A stretch of DNA of 64,000 nucleotides from Chrysogorgia sp. JL179-B06 (taxonomy: Eukaryota; Cnidaria; Anthozoa; Scleralcyonacea; Chrysogorgiidae), in the NCBI GenBank assembly GCA_035772405.1, contig JAYKKM010000263.1, forward strand, positions 1,379,001 through 1,443,000, read 5' to 3'. Numbering within the stretch: position 1 is the first letter of the stretch; the number at the start of each line of letters is the position of its first letter. This document shows, piece after piece, positions 31,843 through 40,375 of the stretch. A program made the translations under genes and the position numbers. The notes beneath the pieces are model-generated. The model was not told where the DNA came from and did no database searches. It saw nothing but the letters and a program-made list of their open reading frames with translations.

Positions 31843-32052
31843 ATGGGAGCGTGTGTTTCGAGACCTCATGAAATATATAAGATAAATAAGACGACTGATC
31901 ACATGTTCAAAGCTGGTGGATCATTTGGTCGCGGTGACGTTACTCTCGAGCTCCACGCTGAGATTGGTATGAGGTCTAAAAAGACTTACGGCGAACCTAT
32001 TATGTTACCCGCAGAGTCAGACACTGTGGGAGTGGTAGGAGACGTGACTTAA
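31843..32052 (+). CDS. small protein with N-myristoylation signal
   Basis: 69 residues beginning MGACVSRPHE, a textbook N-terminal myristoylation site (Gly2, Ser6) with adjacent Cys4 for palmitoylation. The rest is soluble-looking with a Gly-rich centre and an acidic end. The start codon abuts the TAA of the fibre gene, so it is probably co-transcribed. A lipidated matrix or inner-membrane role fits, by analogy with myristoylated proteins of large DNA viruses. Confidence 0.6.
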   Translation: MGACVSRPHEIYKINKTTDHMFKAGGSFGRGDVTLELHAEIGMRSKKTYGEPIMLPAESDTVGVVGDVT

Positions 32053-32060
32053 GTTATGTG

Positions 32061-32201
32061 ATGGGTTGGCTTAGAAAACTGGTTCGTAACATTAGAAACT
32101 TTTTCAGACGACGTAGAAAACTGAAGACTAATAAAACACACCTGCTGCATTGGTACACAACAAACCAGATCTATAAAAAACCTGACACCTATGTCGAGTA
32201 G
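32061..32201 (+). CDS. 46-aa arginine-rich peptide
   Basis: Too short for most gene callers. It begins MGWLRKLVRNIRNFFRRRRK: an amphipathic, strongly basic helix with Gly2, then a Tyr-rich tail ending DTYVE. It starts 8 bp after the previous stop and ends 23 bp before the next gene, filling the gap exactly. It could coat DNA in the capsid (adenovirus core peptide style) or attack membranes. The frame is in register with no overlap, which favours reality. Confidence 0.5.
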   Translation: MGWLRKLVRNIRNFFRRRRKLKTNKTHLLHWYTTNQIYKKPDTYVE

Positions 32202-32224
32202 TTTTTTTTTGCAGGGCTATAGTA

Positions 32225-32986
32225 ATGGCGACCAACTCAGTGCAATTATTCGATGGTCATCAAATCACGACGGTTAATCACAACGGTGACATATGGTTTA
32301 AAGCAAAAGAAGTCGCGAGCGCTCTAGGTTATGCTAGACCAAAAGATGCAGTCAACGACCACGTCGAACCTGATTGTAAAATGAAGGTAGAGCAGGCCTC
32401 GTTTATCAACGAACTTGGGGTCTACTCACTGACGTTCTCGAGTAAATTGGAGCGCGCGAAACACTTTGGAAGGTGGGTGCACTCAGAGGTCTTGCCAAGC
32501 GTTAGAAAAAGTTTAGCTGACGTTGGTCTCAAGCACAACCAGTTTAAAATGATCACCGAGTTCGATCTCCACACGAAAGTCGTCGGTTTTCTTAGGAAAT
32601 ATTATCCAGAAGCTATTTTGATAGCCGCTTGTGGTGAGAATCAAGACACTTCGAGTAAAAGAATAAATTCGTGGAAAAAAGGTTACCAACGTGGAACACC
32701 TGACTTGGTTATTGCTAATGCGAACCGACAGCACAGCGGGCTTGTGATTGAGTTCAAGAATCCAGGTGGTACAGGCAAGACGTCCAAAGAGCAGGAGTCT
32801 CTGTTGCTCAGATATAAATCCGCTGGTTATCTAACACTCTTGTGCGACTCGTACGACGACGCTATTACCACGGTAATAAAATATCTCTTTGACGTTGGGT
32901 TTCAGTGCTCTCAGTGTTTTCGTAAATTTAAAAATAAATCAGCGTTGAGCAACCATGAGAGACGCTATTGTAAAGAGACTTTTTAG
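32225..32986 (+). CDS. BRO-N domain, VRR-NUC-like nuclease and zinc finger fusion
   Basis: 253 residues in three parts. Residues 1-100 are a BRO-N domain (VQLFDGHQI ... DIWFKAKEVASALGY ... HVEPD ... GRWVHSEVLPSVRK), a DNA-binding module common in large DNA viruses. Residues 110-220 resemble a VRR-NUC nuclease: GTPDLVIA (likely catalytic Asp), VIEFK (Glu, Lys) and EQESLL (Gln). Residues 227-249 form a C2HC finger (CSQCFRKFKNKSALSNHERR, then YC). It probably cuts or processes DNA during replication or repair. The start follows a T-run and GCAGGGCTATAGTA. I do not know this exact fusion from other Polintons. Confidence 0.75.
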   Translation: MATNSVQLFDGHQITTVNHNGDIWFKAKEVASALGYARPKDAVNDHVEPDCKMKVEQASFINELGVYSLTFSSKLERAKHFGRWVHSEVLPSVRKSLADVGLKHNQFKMITEFDLHTKVVGFLRKYYPEAILIAACGENQDTSSKRINSWKKGYQRGTPDLVIANANRQHSGLVIEFKNPGGTGKTSKEQESLLLRYKSAGYLTLLCDSYDDAITTVIKYLFDVGFQCSQCFRKFKNKSALSNHERRYCKETF

Positions 32987-33223
32987 ACAGTGAGTAATAA
33001 GTCGAATTAGCACTCGTTCTCATTGTTGAGACGACACTTGAGGTGACAACTGCTCTAGCATTTTCTAAAGACGTTTTTAACTTGGTAAAAAATATCTGCG
33101 AAACTTTCTCTCTTTATTTCACAAACCTTCTGACCACTGTGTGAAAAAATGTCTCTACGATACATTGGACGCTCCATGTGACCAATGTCTAAATTTAAAG
33201 AAGTGGGGTATCCGAGAACACCC
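32987..33223. other. spacer between converging genes
   Basis: 237 bp between the BRO-nuclease gene (plus) and the thymidine kinase gene (minus). No convincing gene or repeat; it should hold both 3' ends. Confidence 0.4.
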
Positions 33224-33796
33224 TTAATTTTGTGTGGAAGGATGATGACGTCTGCACACTGCACGATATTGCTCAGCACCACCAACAAACGATGGTCCTG
33301 GGTTGTATCTCCAATTGAATGGCGCTTCAACAGTTGTTCCGTAAGTGTCACGGCAAACGACGCAATGCGCTTTTAGAAATGTGATGTCGTCTGCTACTGG
33401 GAACAGTGTGTCGAGCTCACCAAGTCTTTTTAAGTGCTCTGTTGATATGAGACCACAAATAATGACGTGAATGCCAGCTTTAATGTATTCACGGGTAATT
33501 GGGAGTAACCCAGAGTACCAATGGCCTTCATCAATGCCGATGACGTCATAATCAGCTATCTCGGAAGAACTTGGAAGGTTGGTGATTAACTTCACAGGTA
33601 AACTGTCTGACCCAACAACAATGGTCTGATGATGTGTGGAGAACGCGTGGTCAGTTCGCCTGGTGTCACCTGTGTTGTTCATGTAGAGGACTTTGAGCCC
33701 TGATTTACTTAACGCGACTAACCTGCGGAGAGTCTCTGTCGTTTTTCCTGCGAACATGGGACCAATCACGATCTCTAGTTTACCAACTTTTCTCAT
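33224..33796 (-). CDS. tk: type II thymidine kinase
   Basis: 190 residues from MRKVGKLEIV (33796); a GTG two codons upstream is unlikely. P-loop GPMFAGKT at 11-18, Walker B-like IGIDEGHWY (family usually DEAQF), and a zinc site near the C-terminus with CVVC and CRRH (third/fourth ligand Cys and possibly His). The lasso region (EAPFNWR) precedes VGGAEQYRAVC. The enzyme phosphorylates thymidine to supply dTTP, useful for viral replication in resting cells. It is the only minus-strand gene in the right half. Not a standard Polinton gene, so probably acquired. Confidence 0.88.
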   Translation of the reverse strand: MRKVGKLEIVIGPMFAGKTTETLRRLVALSKSGLKVLYMNNTGDTRRTDHAFSTHHQTIVVGSDSLPVKLITNLPSSSEIADYDVIGIDEGHWYSGLLPITREYIKAGIHVIICGLISTEHLKRLGELDTLFPVADDITFLKAHCVVCRDTYGTTVEAPFNWRYNPGPSFVGGAEQYRAVCRRHHPSTQN

Positions 33797-33978
33797 GGTC
33801 ACTATACCCTCAGAGAAATATTTTTTTATTATGGTGGAAACCGTCGTTCGTTGTTAAATAACCGCTGGAGCTCTAAGTTTTAATGCGTTTGGTCTGGAAC
33901 TGTGAGATATCTGTGAGGTCAACTGTGAGACACCTGTGAGGTCATCTGTGAGTAAGATAACACGTGATAGTGTATTAG
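33797..33978. promoter_or_regulatory. divergent intergenic region with phased CTGTGAG repeats
   Basis: Five direct copies of CTGTGAG start at 33900, 33911, 33923, 33934 and 33946, spaced 11, 12, 11 and 12 bp (a 23-bp unit repeated about 2.3 times), 27 bp or more before the ATG at 33979. The near-helical spacing suggests binding sites for a regulator. GTGTATTAG just before the ATG may be the core promoter. Confidence 0.55.
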
Positions 33979-34323
33979 ATGACTGAAGACTCACAGACGG
34001 CTGTCGACGCTAAGATCACAGCTGATGTGAAAAGTGTTAAGGTGAAGGACCCAAAACGTGTCGCTGCTGGTAAAAAGCTGGCTGAGATATCGAAAGCTGC
34101 GAAAGAAAAGAAAATGCGTGAAATGATAGTTAACGAAGAACAGGGTGGTGAGTGGAGCTATGGTTACATTGTTGGAACACTTGGTGTAATCATTGCTGGT
34201 GCTTCATTGTGGTACACAATTAGCAATGAAAAAGAGACACAACTGGAACCTGTGAGCACTGTGGTTAGCGCGTCAGAAAATCGTAGAACTTGTCGTCCAG
34301 CGTTAGACACATTTGATTCTTGA
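33979..34323 (+). CDS. small single-pass membrane protein
   Basis: 114 residues: a lysine-rich N-terminus (KVKDPKRVAAGKKLAEISKA, basic helix) of about 58 residues, one transmembrane segment at roughly 60-80 (YGYIVGTLGVIIAGASLWYT) and a short polar C-terminus. Positive charge before the helix suggests the N-terminus stays on the cytosolic or nucleic-acid side. Probably a virion or membrane-scaffold protein; not assigned to a family. Confidence 0.65.
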   Translation: MTEDSQTAVDAKITADVKSVKVKDPKRVAAGKKLAEISKAAKEKKMREMIVNEEQGGEWSYGYIVGTLGVIIAGASLWYTISNEKETQLEPVSTVVSASENRRTCRPALDTFDS

Positions 34324-34346
34324 ACAAAACACACGACAATGTATAT

Positions 34347-34583
34347 ATGTCTGCGATCGATCGAAAAGAACTTATGAACGAATTGTACGATGCGCTACTT
34401 GTTACGACTGGTGCTGTGGCGGTGAGTATGATTTCTAAAAAGGCTTTGGGGGAACCATTGGGAACACCAGAGACAGTTAAAGGCACAGTGAAACTTGCCG
34501 CAGCTGTTGGTGCAGGAACGCTGTTAGTAAAGTGGATGCAATCGAAAAAGTGGATACCGACAGATCCATTCAAATCAATGTAA
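34347..34583 (+). CDS. small hydrophobic protein, 78 aa
   Basis: Begins MSAIDRKELMNELYDALL; the ATG at 34347 is embedded in GTATATATG, doubling as a TATA-like element. Two hydrophobic stretches (LLVTTGAVAVSMI and VKLAAAVGAGTLLVKWM) suggest a hairpin in the membrane, ending in a basic, Trp-containing tail. It lies between two other small membrane-protein genes, 24 bp after the first and 4 bp before the next. Confidence 0.65.
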   Translation: MSAIDRKELMNELYDALLVTTGAVAVSMISKKALGEPLGTPETVKGTVKLAAAVGAGTLLVKWMQSKKWIPTDPFKSM

Positions 34584-34587
34584 GTTA

Positions 34588-35007
34588 ATGGCGAGTGTTG
34601 TGGCTGGAGGGATATTTAATGCAGTGGCTTTTGCAGGCGCTGGCTTTATGTTTTCGAAGTTTAATCACTCAGGCTATGAAGCTGAGATGAAGAGACATAA
34701 CCATGCGTTGGAACAGCTAGCCAGTGCGAAAGAAGTGTGGTATGAGAATGAGGTCGCCAAGAAAGATAAGATCCAGCGTTTACGACAACGGCTCTCTGAT
34801 GCTAACGCTGACATCAATGACACAAACCACGCGTTGGAAGAACTTAGAAGCGTAATGACCATACAGTACAGCGGACGAGTGTTCACTGACCTCCCGAGGG
34901 TTGCGGATTACTACCAACCGAGTGCGGAAATGAAGGAATACCAATTGTTGTTTGTTAGCGCGCTAGGTTTGGGTAGTGGAATAGCGGTGTGGGTACTAGT
35001 TCGGTGA
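34588..35007 (+). CDS. coiled-coil protein with terminal membrane segments, 139 aa
   Basis: Hydrophobic N-terminus (ASVVAGGIFNAVAFAGAGFMF), a coiled-coil-like charged core at about 30-90 (EAEMKRHNHALEQLASAKEV ... LRQRLSDANADINDT), and a second hydrophobic segment at the C-terminus (LLFVSALGLGSGIAVWVLV). Both ends would sit in the same membrane, with the coil spanning between. Likely a structural partner of the two preceding small membrane proteins. Function unknown. Confidence 0.65.
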   Translation: MASVVAGGIFNAVAFAGAGFMFSKFNHSGYEAEMKRHNHALEQLASAKEVWYENEVAKKDKIQRLRQRLSDANADINDTNHALEELRSVMTIQYSGRVFTDLPRVADYYQPSAEMKEYQLLFVSALGLGSGIAVWVLVR

Positions 35008-35033
35008 GAAAAAATGTTGGAGTAGTATAAGCG

Positions 35034-35588
35034 ATGGACAAACTTATGAGGCAGATGAGTTATGGCTTGACAATTGACGAGATCGCGAATGAGACGCAAA
35101 CTGAGTGTGGAGACGCCTTCAGGCTTTACTACTGCTCGGATTGCGACGTTGTGAAACATCTAAGTGACTGCGGTGGGTACGCGTGTCCAAAGTGTGGCGA
35201 CATCGAATGGGGTTACACTCAGAGTTACAGTGACATGAGACTCACACGACTAAAAAGCGTTCACAAGCGGTCTTGGTGGATGGGGAGGAGACTACGGAAC
35301 GTCGTGGAGGGTGAGCACCTTGAGTTGATAAAAGAGGACTTCTTGAAAGTTGTCAATGTGCTGCACTCATGCAATTTGGTAAAGGGTAGAAATGTTAGCA
35401 GATATGGATACTACATTATTAGGTTGTGTCACAGAAGACGAGTCAAGACACTCAAGAAGGTGTCAGACCTCAAAGACGGGAAGGTGAAAGACTTGTTTGA
35501 CGACAACCTGTTTGGGGTGGTGTACCCAAAGCTGGGATGGTGTGAAAGTGGTGATCGTTATTACAATGAGTGGCTTAGGAAAAAATAA
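35034..35588 (+). CDS. zinc-ribbon protein, possibly VLTF3-like
   Basis: 184 residues. A zinc ribbon at about 33-58 (CSDC ... CPKC) is followed by a charged helical region with HKRSWWMGRRLRNV and a C-terminal part ending YPKLGWCESGD. This order (ribbon, then a K/R-rich helix, then a C-terminal segment with LGW) resembles poxvirus late transcription factor 3-like proteins, present in several large and mid-size DNA viruses. If right, it would activate late genes. The similarity is weak by eye. AGTATAAGCG before the ATG may be its core promoter. Confidence 0.55.
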   Translation: MDKLMRQMSYGLTIDEIANETQTECGDAFRLYYCSDCDVVKHLSDCGGYACPKCGDIEWGYTQSYSDMRLTRLKSVHKRSWWMGRRLRNVVEGEHLELIKEDFLKVVNVLHSCNLVKGRNVSRYGYYIIRLCHRRRVKTLKKVSDLKDGKVKDLFDDNLFGVVYPKLGWCESGDRYYNEWLRKK

Positions 35589-35613
35589 ATAAGCGTAGTG
35601 TATATAGAAGCCA

Positions 35614-38600
35614 ATGAGTCGGACTGTGAAAAACCCGCTGACAAAAAGACGGGCGCATAAGACGAGTGCAGCCGTTGTCAATTCACTAACAGACGAAGCG
35701 ACCAACGTTCACGGCTTCTTTAGAGATCAGGAGGGACAACCTGTAGTCGAAGACCTCACACCGTCAACGCATCTGTTGGATCGAGCACTGAGAGGGTTCA
35801 CAAGGTCCTATGGAGTCGAAGTAATTGACGACAGAGACATCAATCAGGTAAATGGTAGTAGAAGTGCTGTCACTAACCTTTTGAGACGTGAACTAGGTGA
35901 GACCAACGGAATGAAAGTGGTGGAGACAGTCAAGGTCACTTTTGAGAAAGTTTTAGAGCTCAATAAGACCACGTACAAAACTGCCTACTTTAACAGCGAA
36001 ACGTTCGTCGTCATTAACGAGCATGACATCGAGGGTGTCGCCAATCGTGGGTCGGAGCAGATTTTGACGCGGATAGCTGGGTGGTTATCTGAGGGGTCTG
36101 GATGGACTATCGACAAAATAGATGCACACTACGTTAACGTCGCTATTTACAGACCTTTGCGTGGGAGTAGCTACATTGTGTTGCCAAAGGAGCTGCGCAA
36201 CAGTATGAAGGGTCTGATAAACGTAAATAACGATGATGACAACGAGTGTTTTAGATGGTGTCACCTTGCGCATAAGTTTCCTGTTGGAAAACACTCCGAT
36301 AGAACGTCGAAGTACGCTAGGCATGTCGGTGAGCTGAACTATGACGGAATTGACTTCCCAGTCACACTCAAAGATTACAACAAGATCGAAAAGGCGAACG
36401 ATATTAGCATAAATGTTTTTGGGTACGAAAATAAGCAGCCATTCCCTGTGTACGTTTCTAAGGAGGCGTATCCTGACCATATGGACCTACTGTTGATAAC
36501 TAATGACGCGGGCAACAAGCATTATGTGTACATTCGCGATTTTAACAAATTCATGTACCGTCAGACAAAGTATAAGGCGAGAAAGCACTTTTGTAGGTAT
36601 TGTTTGCAGTGTTTCACCCGTGCGGACGTGCTTGAAAGTCATATTGAAGTGTGTTTGGTCATCAATGGGAAGCAAGCTATTAAAATGCCACAAAAAGGTG
36701 CGAAAGTAAAATATGAGAATTTTAGCAGACAATTAAATGTACCATTTGTGGTGTACGCAGACTTCGAGGCTATCACACAGAAGGTGCACACAGCGACACC
36801 ATCAAGCGAGTGTAGCTACACAAATGCTTACCAGAGGCATGTTGACTGCGGTTATGGGTATAAATTAGTTTGTTGCTACGATAACGAGTACAGTAAGCTA
36901 GTGAAAGTGTATCGCGGTGAAAATGCAGTTAACAAATTCATTGGGGAGATGTTAGAAATTGTCGAATATTGTAAAGAGACATCTGAGAGTCACTTTAACA
37001 AAGAAATGATACTGACTGACGCCGATAAGAAGAACTTTGACGAGGCTAAAAGTTGTCATATTTGCAGTGTTGAGTACACTGGCGCTGACGTTAGAGTGAG
37101 AGACCACTGTCATGTCTCAGGTGAGTACAGAGGGTCTGCACATCGTGAGTGTAACGTGAACTTTAGATTGACTGACAAAATCCCTGTGATCTTTCATAAC
37201 TTACGCGGCTACGATAGCCATTTCATTATGCAGGAGATTGGCAAGTTTGGTCAAGACATAAATGTGATACCGAACAACATGGAGAAGTACATGGCGTTCA
37301 TGCTTGGAAAAAGCTTGGTATTTTTGGACAGCTTTCAGTTCATGGGTAGTGGTCTAGACAACTTGGTGAAGAACCTACCAAGGGACGCTTTCAAATACAC
37401 GTCAGAAGTGTTTCGCGATGAGGGGTTGGCACTCATGACAAGAAAGGGGGTCTATCCCTACGATTATATGGACTCCTTTGAAAAATTCGACGAAAGCGAG
37501 TTACCCTCCAAAAAGGACTTTTACAGCGTTCTGAACGATGAGCACATCACGGAAGAAATGCACGAGCGCGCCATCGATGTGTGGGACTACTTTGACGTTA
37601 AAAATATGGGTGGGTACCACGACCTGTATTTGAAAAGTGACGTGCTCTTGCTTGCCGACGTTTTTGAGAACTTTAGAAAGACATGCCATCGCGAGTACAA
37701 ATTAGACCCTTGCCATTATTTCACATCGCCCGGATTGGCTTGGGATGCTATGTTAAAGATGACTGGAGTAGAACTCGAATTATTGTCCGACATCGACATG
37801 TTCCAGTTCGTAGAATTAGGTATGCGTGGTGGTGTGAGCTACATATGTAACAGACATAGCGTGGCGAATAATAAGTACATGGAAGGGTATGACAAAGAGC
37901 AGGAGTCGAAGTATTTGATGTACCTTGACGCCAACAATTTGTACGGATGGGCGATGAGTCGAAGTCTACCTACAGGTGGCTTCAAGTGGTTGACTGAGAA
38001 AGAAATAAAAAAGGTTAATCTACACGACTATCACAACAACAGTGAAAAGGGCCTGCTGCTTGAAGTCGACTTGGAGTATCCAGCCCATTTGCATGACCTA
38101 CACAACGATTACCCGCTGGCTCCTGAGAAGATGGAGATAACTGTTGACATGTTGTCGGAGTACTGCACGAAAATCAAAAATAAGTTTAACGTGAGTGTTG
38201 GTGGTGTGAAGAAGCTGGTGACTAATTTGATGGACAAAAAAAAGTATGTGTGTCACTATAGAAATCTGCAGTTGTACATGGATCTTGGATTGAAAATCAA
38301 AAAGATTCATAGGGTCCTACAGTTTGACCAGTCCAAGTGGTTGGGCAAGTACATCGACTTTAACACAGTCAAGAGAACCGCGGCTAAGAACACTTTTGAG
38401 AAGGACTTCTTCAAGTTGATGAATAACAGTGTGTTCGGAAAAACAATGGAAAACTTGAGGAAGCGTGTGGACGTGAGATTAGTGACCACCGAGAAAAAGT
38501 TAGAAAAGCTTGTCTCAAAGCCTACGTTTGTGTCTTGCAAGATATTTAGCGAGAATTTAGTCGCTGTCCACAAAGTCAAAGAAACGCTGACATTAAATAG

Positions 38601-39204
38601 ACCCGCATACGTGGGTATGTGCATACTAGACTTGAGTAAAACGCTGATGTATGACTTCCACTATAATTATATTATGAAAAAGTACTCTAGCGACGCCTGT
38701 AGATTGCACTTCACTGACACTGACAGTCTGTTGTACTCAATCAAAACTGGCGACGTTTATTCCGACTTCATGGAGGAGCGCGAAAAGTTTGACAATAGCG
38801 ATTACCCTGCAGACAACCCGTTCGCTTTCAAAGAGAATAAGAAAGTTATTGGCAAGATGAAAGACGAGTGCGCTGGAACACCAATTATTGAGTTCGTTGG
38901 GTTGCGCAGTAAAATGTACAGCTATTTGAAAGAGGATGGGGGTGGTGGGAAAACCGCTAAAGGCATTAGAAAGAATATAATTAAAAAAGTGATCAAGCAC
39001 GAAGATTATAAAAGTGTGTTACTTGAGCAGAAACAATTGCGACACACAATGAAGACCATTAGAAGTGTCAAACATCAGCTAGGTAGTTACGAAATTAATA
39101 AAGTGTCGCTATCCTGTTTTGATGATAAACGATACCTTTTAGAAAATGGTATTGACTCCTACGCATATGGTCACAAAAACATTGTAGTGAGAGACATACC
39201 TTAA
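35614..39204 (+). CDS. polB: protein-primed-type family B DNA polymerase
   Basis: 1196 residues. Order: N-terminal region of about 320 residues (candidate terminal-protein part); a C2HC finger at 327-347; exonuclease motif I YADFEA (Asp383, Glu385); an inserted endonuclease VII-like domain at 481-514 (CHIC, DHCH, YRG, AHRECN); Exo II NLRGYDSH (529-536); Exo III YLKSD (672-676); Pol motif A DANNLYG (772-778); motif B KLMNNSVFGK (934-943); motif C TDTDS (1034-1038). All catalytic acidic residues are present. It would replicate the linear element from its ends, primed by a protein. The frame is intact and preceded by GTGTATATAG. Confidence 0.95.
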   Translation: MSRTVKNPLTKRRAHKTSAAVVNSLTDEATNVHGFFRDQEGQPVVEDLTPSTHLLDRALRGFTRSYGVEVIDDRDINQVNGSRSAVTNLLRRELGETNGMKVVETVKVTFEKVLELNKTTYKTAYFNSETFVVINEHDIEGVANRGSEQILTRIAGWLSEGSGWTIDKIDAHYVNVAIYRPLRGSSYIVLPKELRNSMKGLINVNNDDDNECFRWCHLAHKFPVGKHSDRTSKYARHVGELNYDGIDFPVTLKDYNKIEKANDISINVFGYENKQPFPVYVSKEAYPDHMDLLLITNDAGNKHYVYIRDFNKFMYRQTKYKARKHFCRYCLQCFTRADVLESHIEVCLVINGKQAIKMPQKGAKVKYENFSRQLNVPFVVYADFEAITQKVHTATPSSECSYTNAYQRHVDCGYGYKLVCCYDNEYSKLVKVYRGENAVNKFIGEMLEIVEYCKETSESHFNKEMILTDADKKNFDEAKSCHICSVEYTGADVRVRDHCHVSGEYRGSAHRECNVNFRLTDKIPVIFHNLRGYDSHFIMQEIGKFGQDINVIPNNMEKYMAFMLGKSLVFLDSFQFMGSGLDNLVKNLPRDAFKYTSEVFRDEGLALMTRKGVYPYDYMDSFEKFDESELPSKKDFYSVLNDEHITEEMHERAIDVWDYFDVKNMGGYHDLYLKSDVLLLADVFENFRKTCHREYKLDPCHYFTSPGLAWDAMLKMTGVELELLSDIDMFQFVELGMRGGVSYICNRHSVANNKYMEGYDKEQESKYLMYLDANNLYGWAMSRSLPTGGFKWLTEKEIKKVNLHDYHNNSEKGLLLEVDLEYPAHLHDLHNDYPLAPEKMEITVDMLSEYCTKIKNKFNVSVGGVKKLVTNLMDKKKYVCHYRNLQLYMDLGLKIKKIHRVLQFDQSKWLGKYIDFNTVKRTAAKNTFEKDFFKLMNNSVFGKTMENLRKRVDVRLVTTEKKLEKLVSKPTFVSCKIFSENLVAVHKVKETLTLNRPAYVGMCILDLSKTLMYDFHYNYIMKKYSSDACRLHFTDTDSLLYSIKTGDVYSDFMEEREKFDNSDYPADNPFAFKENKKVIGKMKDECAGTPIIEFVGLRSKMYSYLKEDGGGGKTAKGIRKNIIKKVIKHEDYKSVLLEQKQLRHTMKTIRSVKHQLGSYEINKVSLSCFDDKRYLLENGIDSYAYGHKNIVVRDIP

Positions 39205-39248
39205 ACACTGCGACGTGATTCCCATAAGGTCACTCTCTCCACGCGTGC

Positions 39249-39400
39249 GAGATTGCAAACGCTTTTCTCACCGACTTGTTAATCAGCAAGTTCGCCAGCT
39301 TACTGGACGGGTTGAACGCTATTGAAAATCCTGACGAACTAAACGACGAGTCGCAAAAAGACCCGTCGAGAGCATTGTCGCGATTGTGACGCCGTACGTG
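39249..39400 (+). pseudogene. truncated copy of the 170-aa gene in the right inverted repeat
   Basis: Encodes the counterpart of residues 80 onward (EIANAFLTDLLISKFASLLD) of the gene at 22785-23297, then loses frame by a deletion of about 16-17 nt after codons for QKDP. It lacks a start. Confidence 0.75.
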
Positions 39401-40375
39401 CCTTTCTTGGGCTTGTTGTTGGGAGGAATCACAACGTCAAAATATGTGTACGACCACCATTTCAGAAGTGCGACGACAAACACTGAAAATAGCGAGCGGG
39501 TGGACTAATTTGCATGCTAGCAGGTGGCTTCATAACAACCGCACGAGTCCATTCACACAACGGTTTTTTATTCACGATATTTATAGTGTATGATTTAACG
39601 AGTACGCTCAAAGTTAGGACAGTCTTAGCATGGTGGTCCTTCTTCAAACACTGCGATTCCCCTCTCATAGTCAGCGCGACAGCAGGTGGTTGTACGTGGT
39701 GTGTTGCTAACAACAACATTCCATTGCGAATAGCGACCACAACTTTTCAAAAAAATATTTTAAAATGAAAATATTTTTTCAAAGTGAAAATATTTTTTCA
39801 AAGTGAAAACATTTTTTAAAAAAATCGTAGTTGCTATTCGTAATGGAATGTTGTTGTTAGCAACATCGACAGGTGACCTCGATTCGTATAGCAGGTACAG
39901 CACTCGCATATGAAATCTATTTAACACTACCACTAGACTAGCTTTCTCGTTGAAATTTATTAAACATCGTCACTAGAATCAAAATCTAGTGGCTTTTTTT
40001 TCGCGCATGAATTGAAACAATGGTAGAGCGCGTCAGTCATAGTTTGCCAAACACAAATGTGAAAATGGCGACACAAAACTTTCTCTAAATTTGACGAAAT
40101 GTGTCGTATTTCGTTAAAATAGCGATTTGGTGTTGTCTCGCGTGTGTTTGACATCAATTTAGTAGAAAACGTGGGAGGGATGTCTAGATTGACTAACGAT
40201 CGCTGTAGTAGTATAGCAAGTAGGGCTGTGGGCTTATTCGACCTCAACCGTGAATATAAATACCAAAACATCACCAAATTTGTCGAGTCGTGACTTGGCC
40301 AAATTTGGTGATGTTTTGGTATTTATATTCACGGTTGAGGTCGATTGGGCTCGCAGCCCTACTTGCTATACTACT
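39249..40375. repeat. right terminal inverted repeat of the Polinton
   Basis: Reverse complement of 21991-23060. It has an additional AT-rich block at about 39763-39885 with two or three direct repeats of AAAATATTTTTTCAAAGTG and a partial second copy of TTGCTATTCGTAATGGAATG. The outer 169 bp (40207-40375) are the palindromic tip. Confidence 0.85.

Larger units (their letters stand above)
21991..40375. mobile_element. complete Polinton/Maverick (adintovirus-like) element
   Basis: 18,385 bp with 5'-AG...CT-3' termini, about 1.1 kb terminal inverted repeats and a perfect 6-bp target duplication. It encodes protein-primed-type PolB, retroviral-type integrase, packaging ATPase, candidate major and minor capsid proteins and a fibre-like protein. 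Capsid, ATPase and integrase genes run leftward; most others run rightward. All main genes are open, so the insertion is probably recent. Confidence 0.95.
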
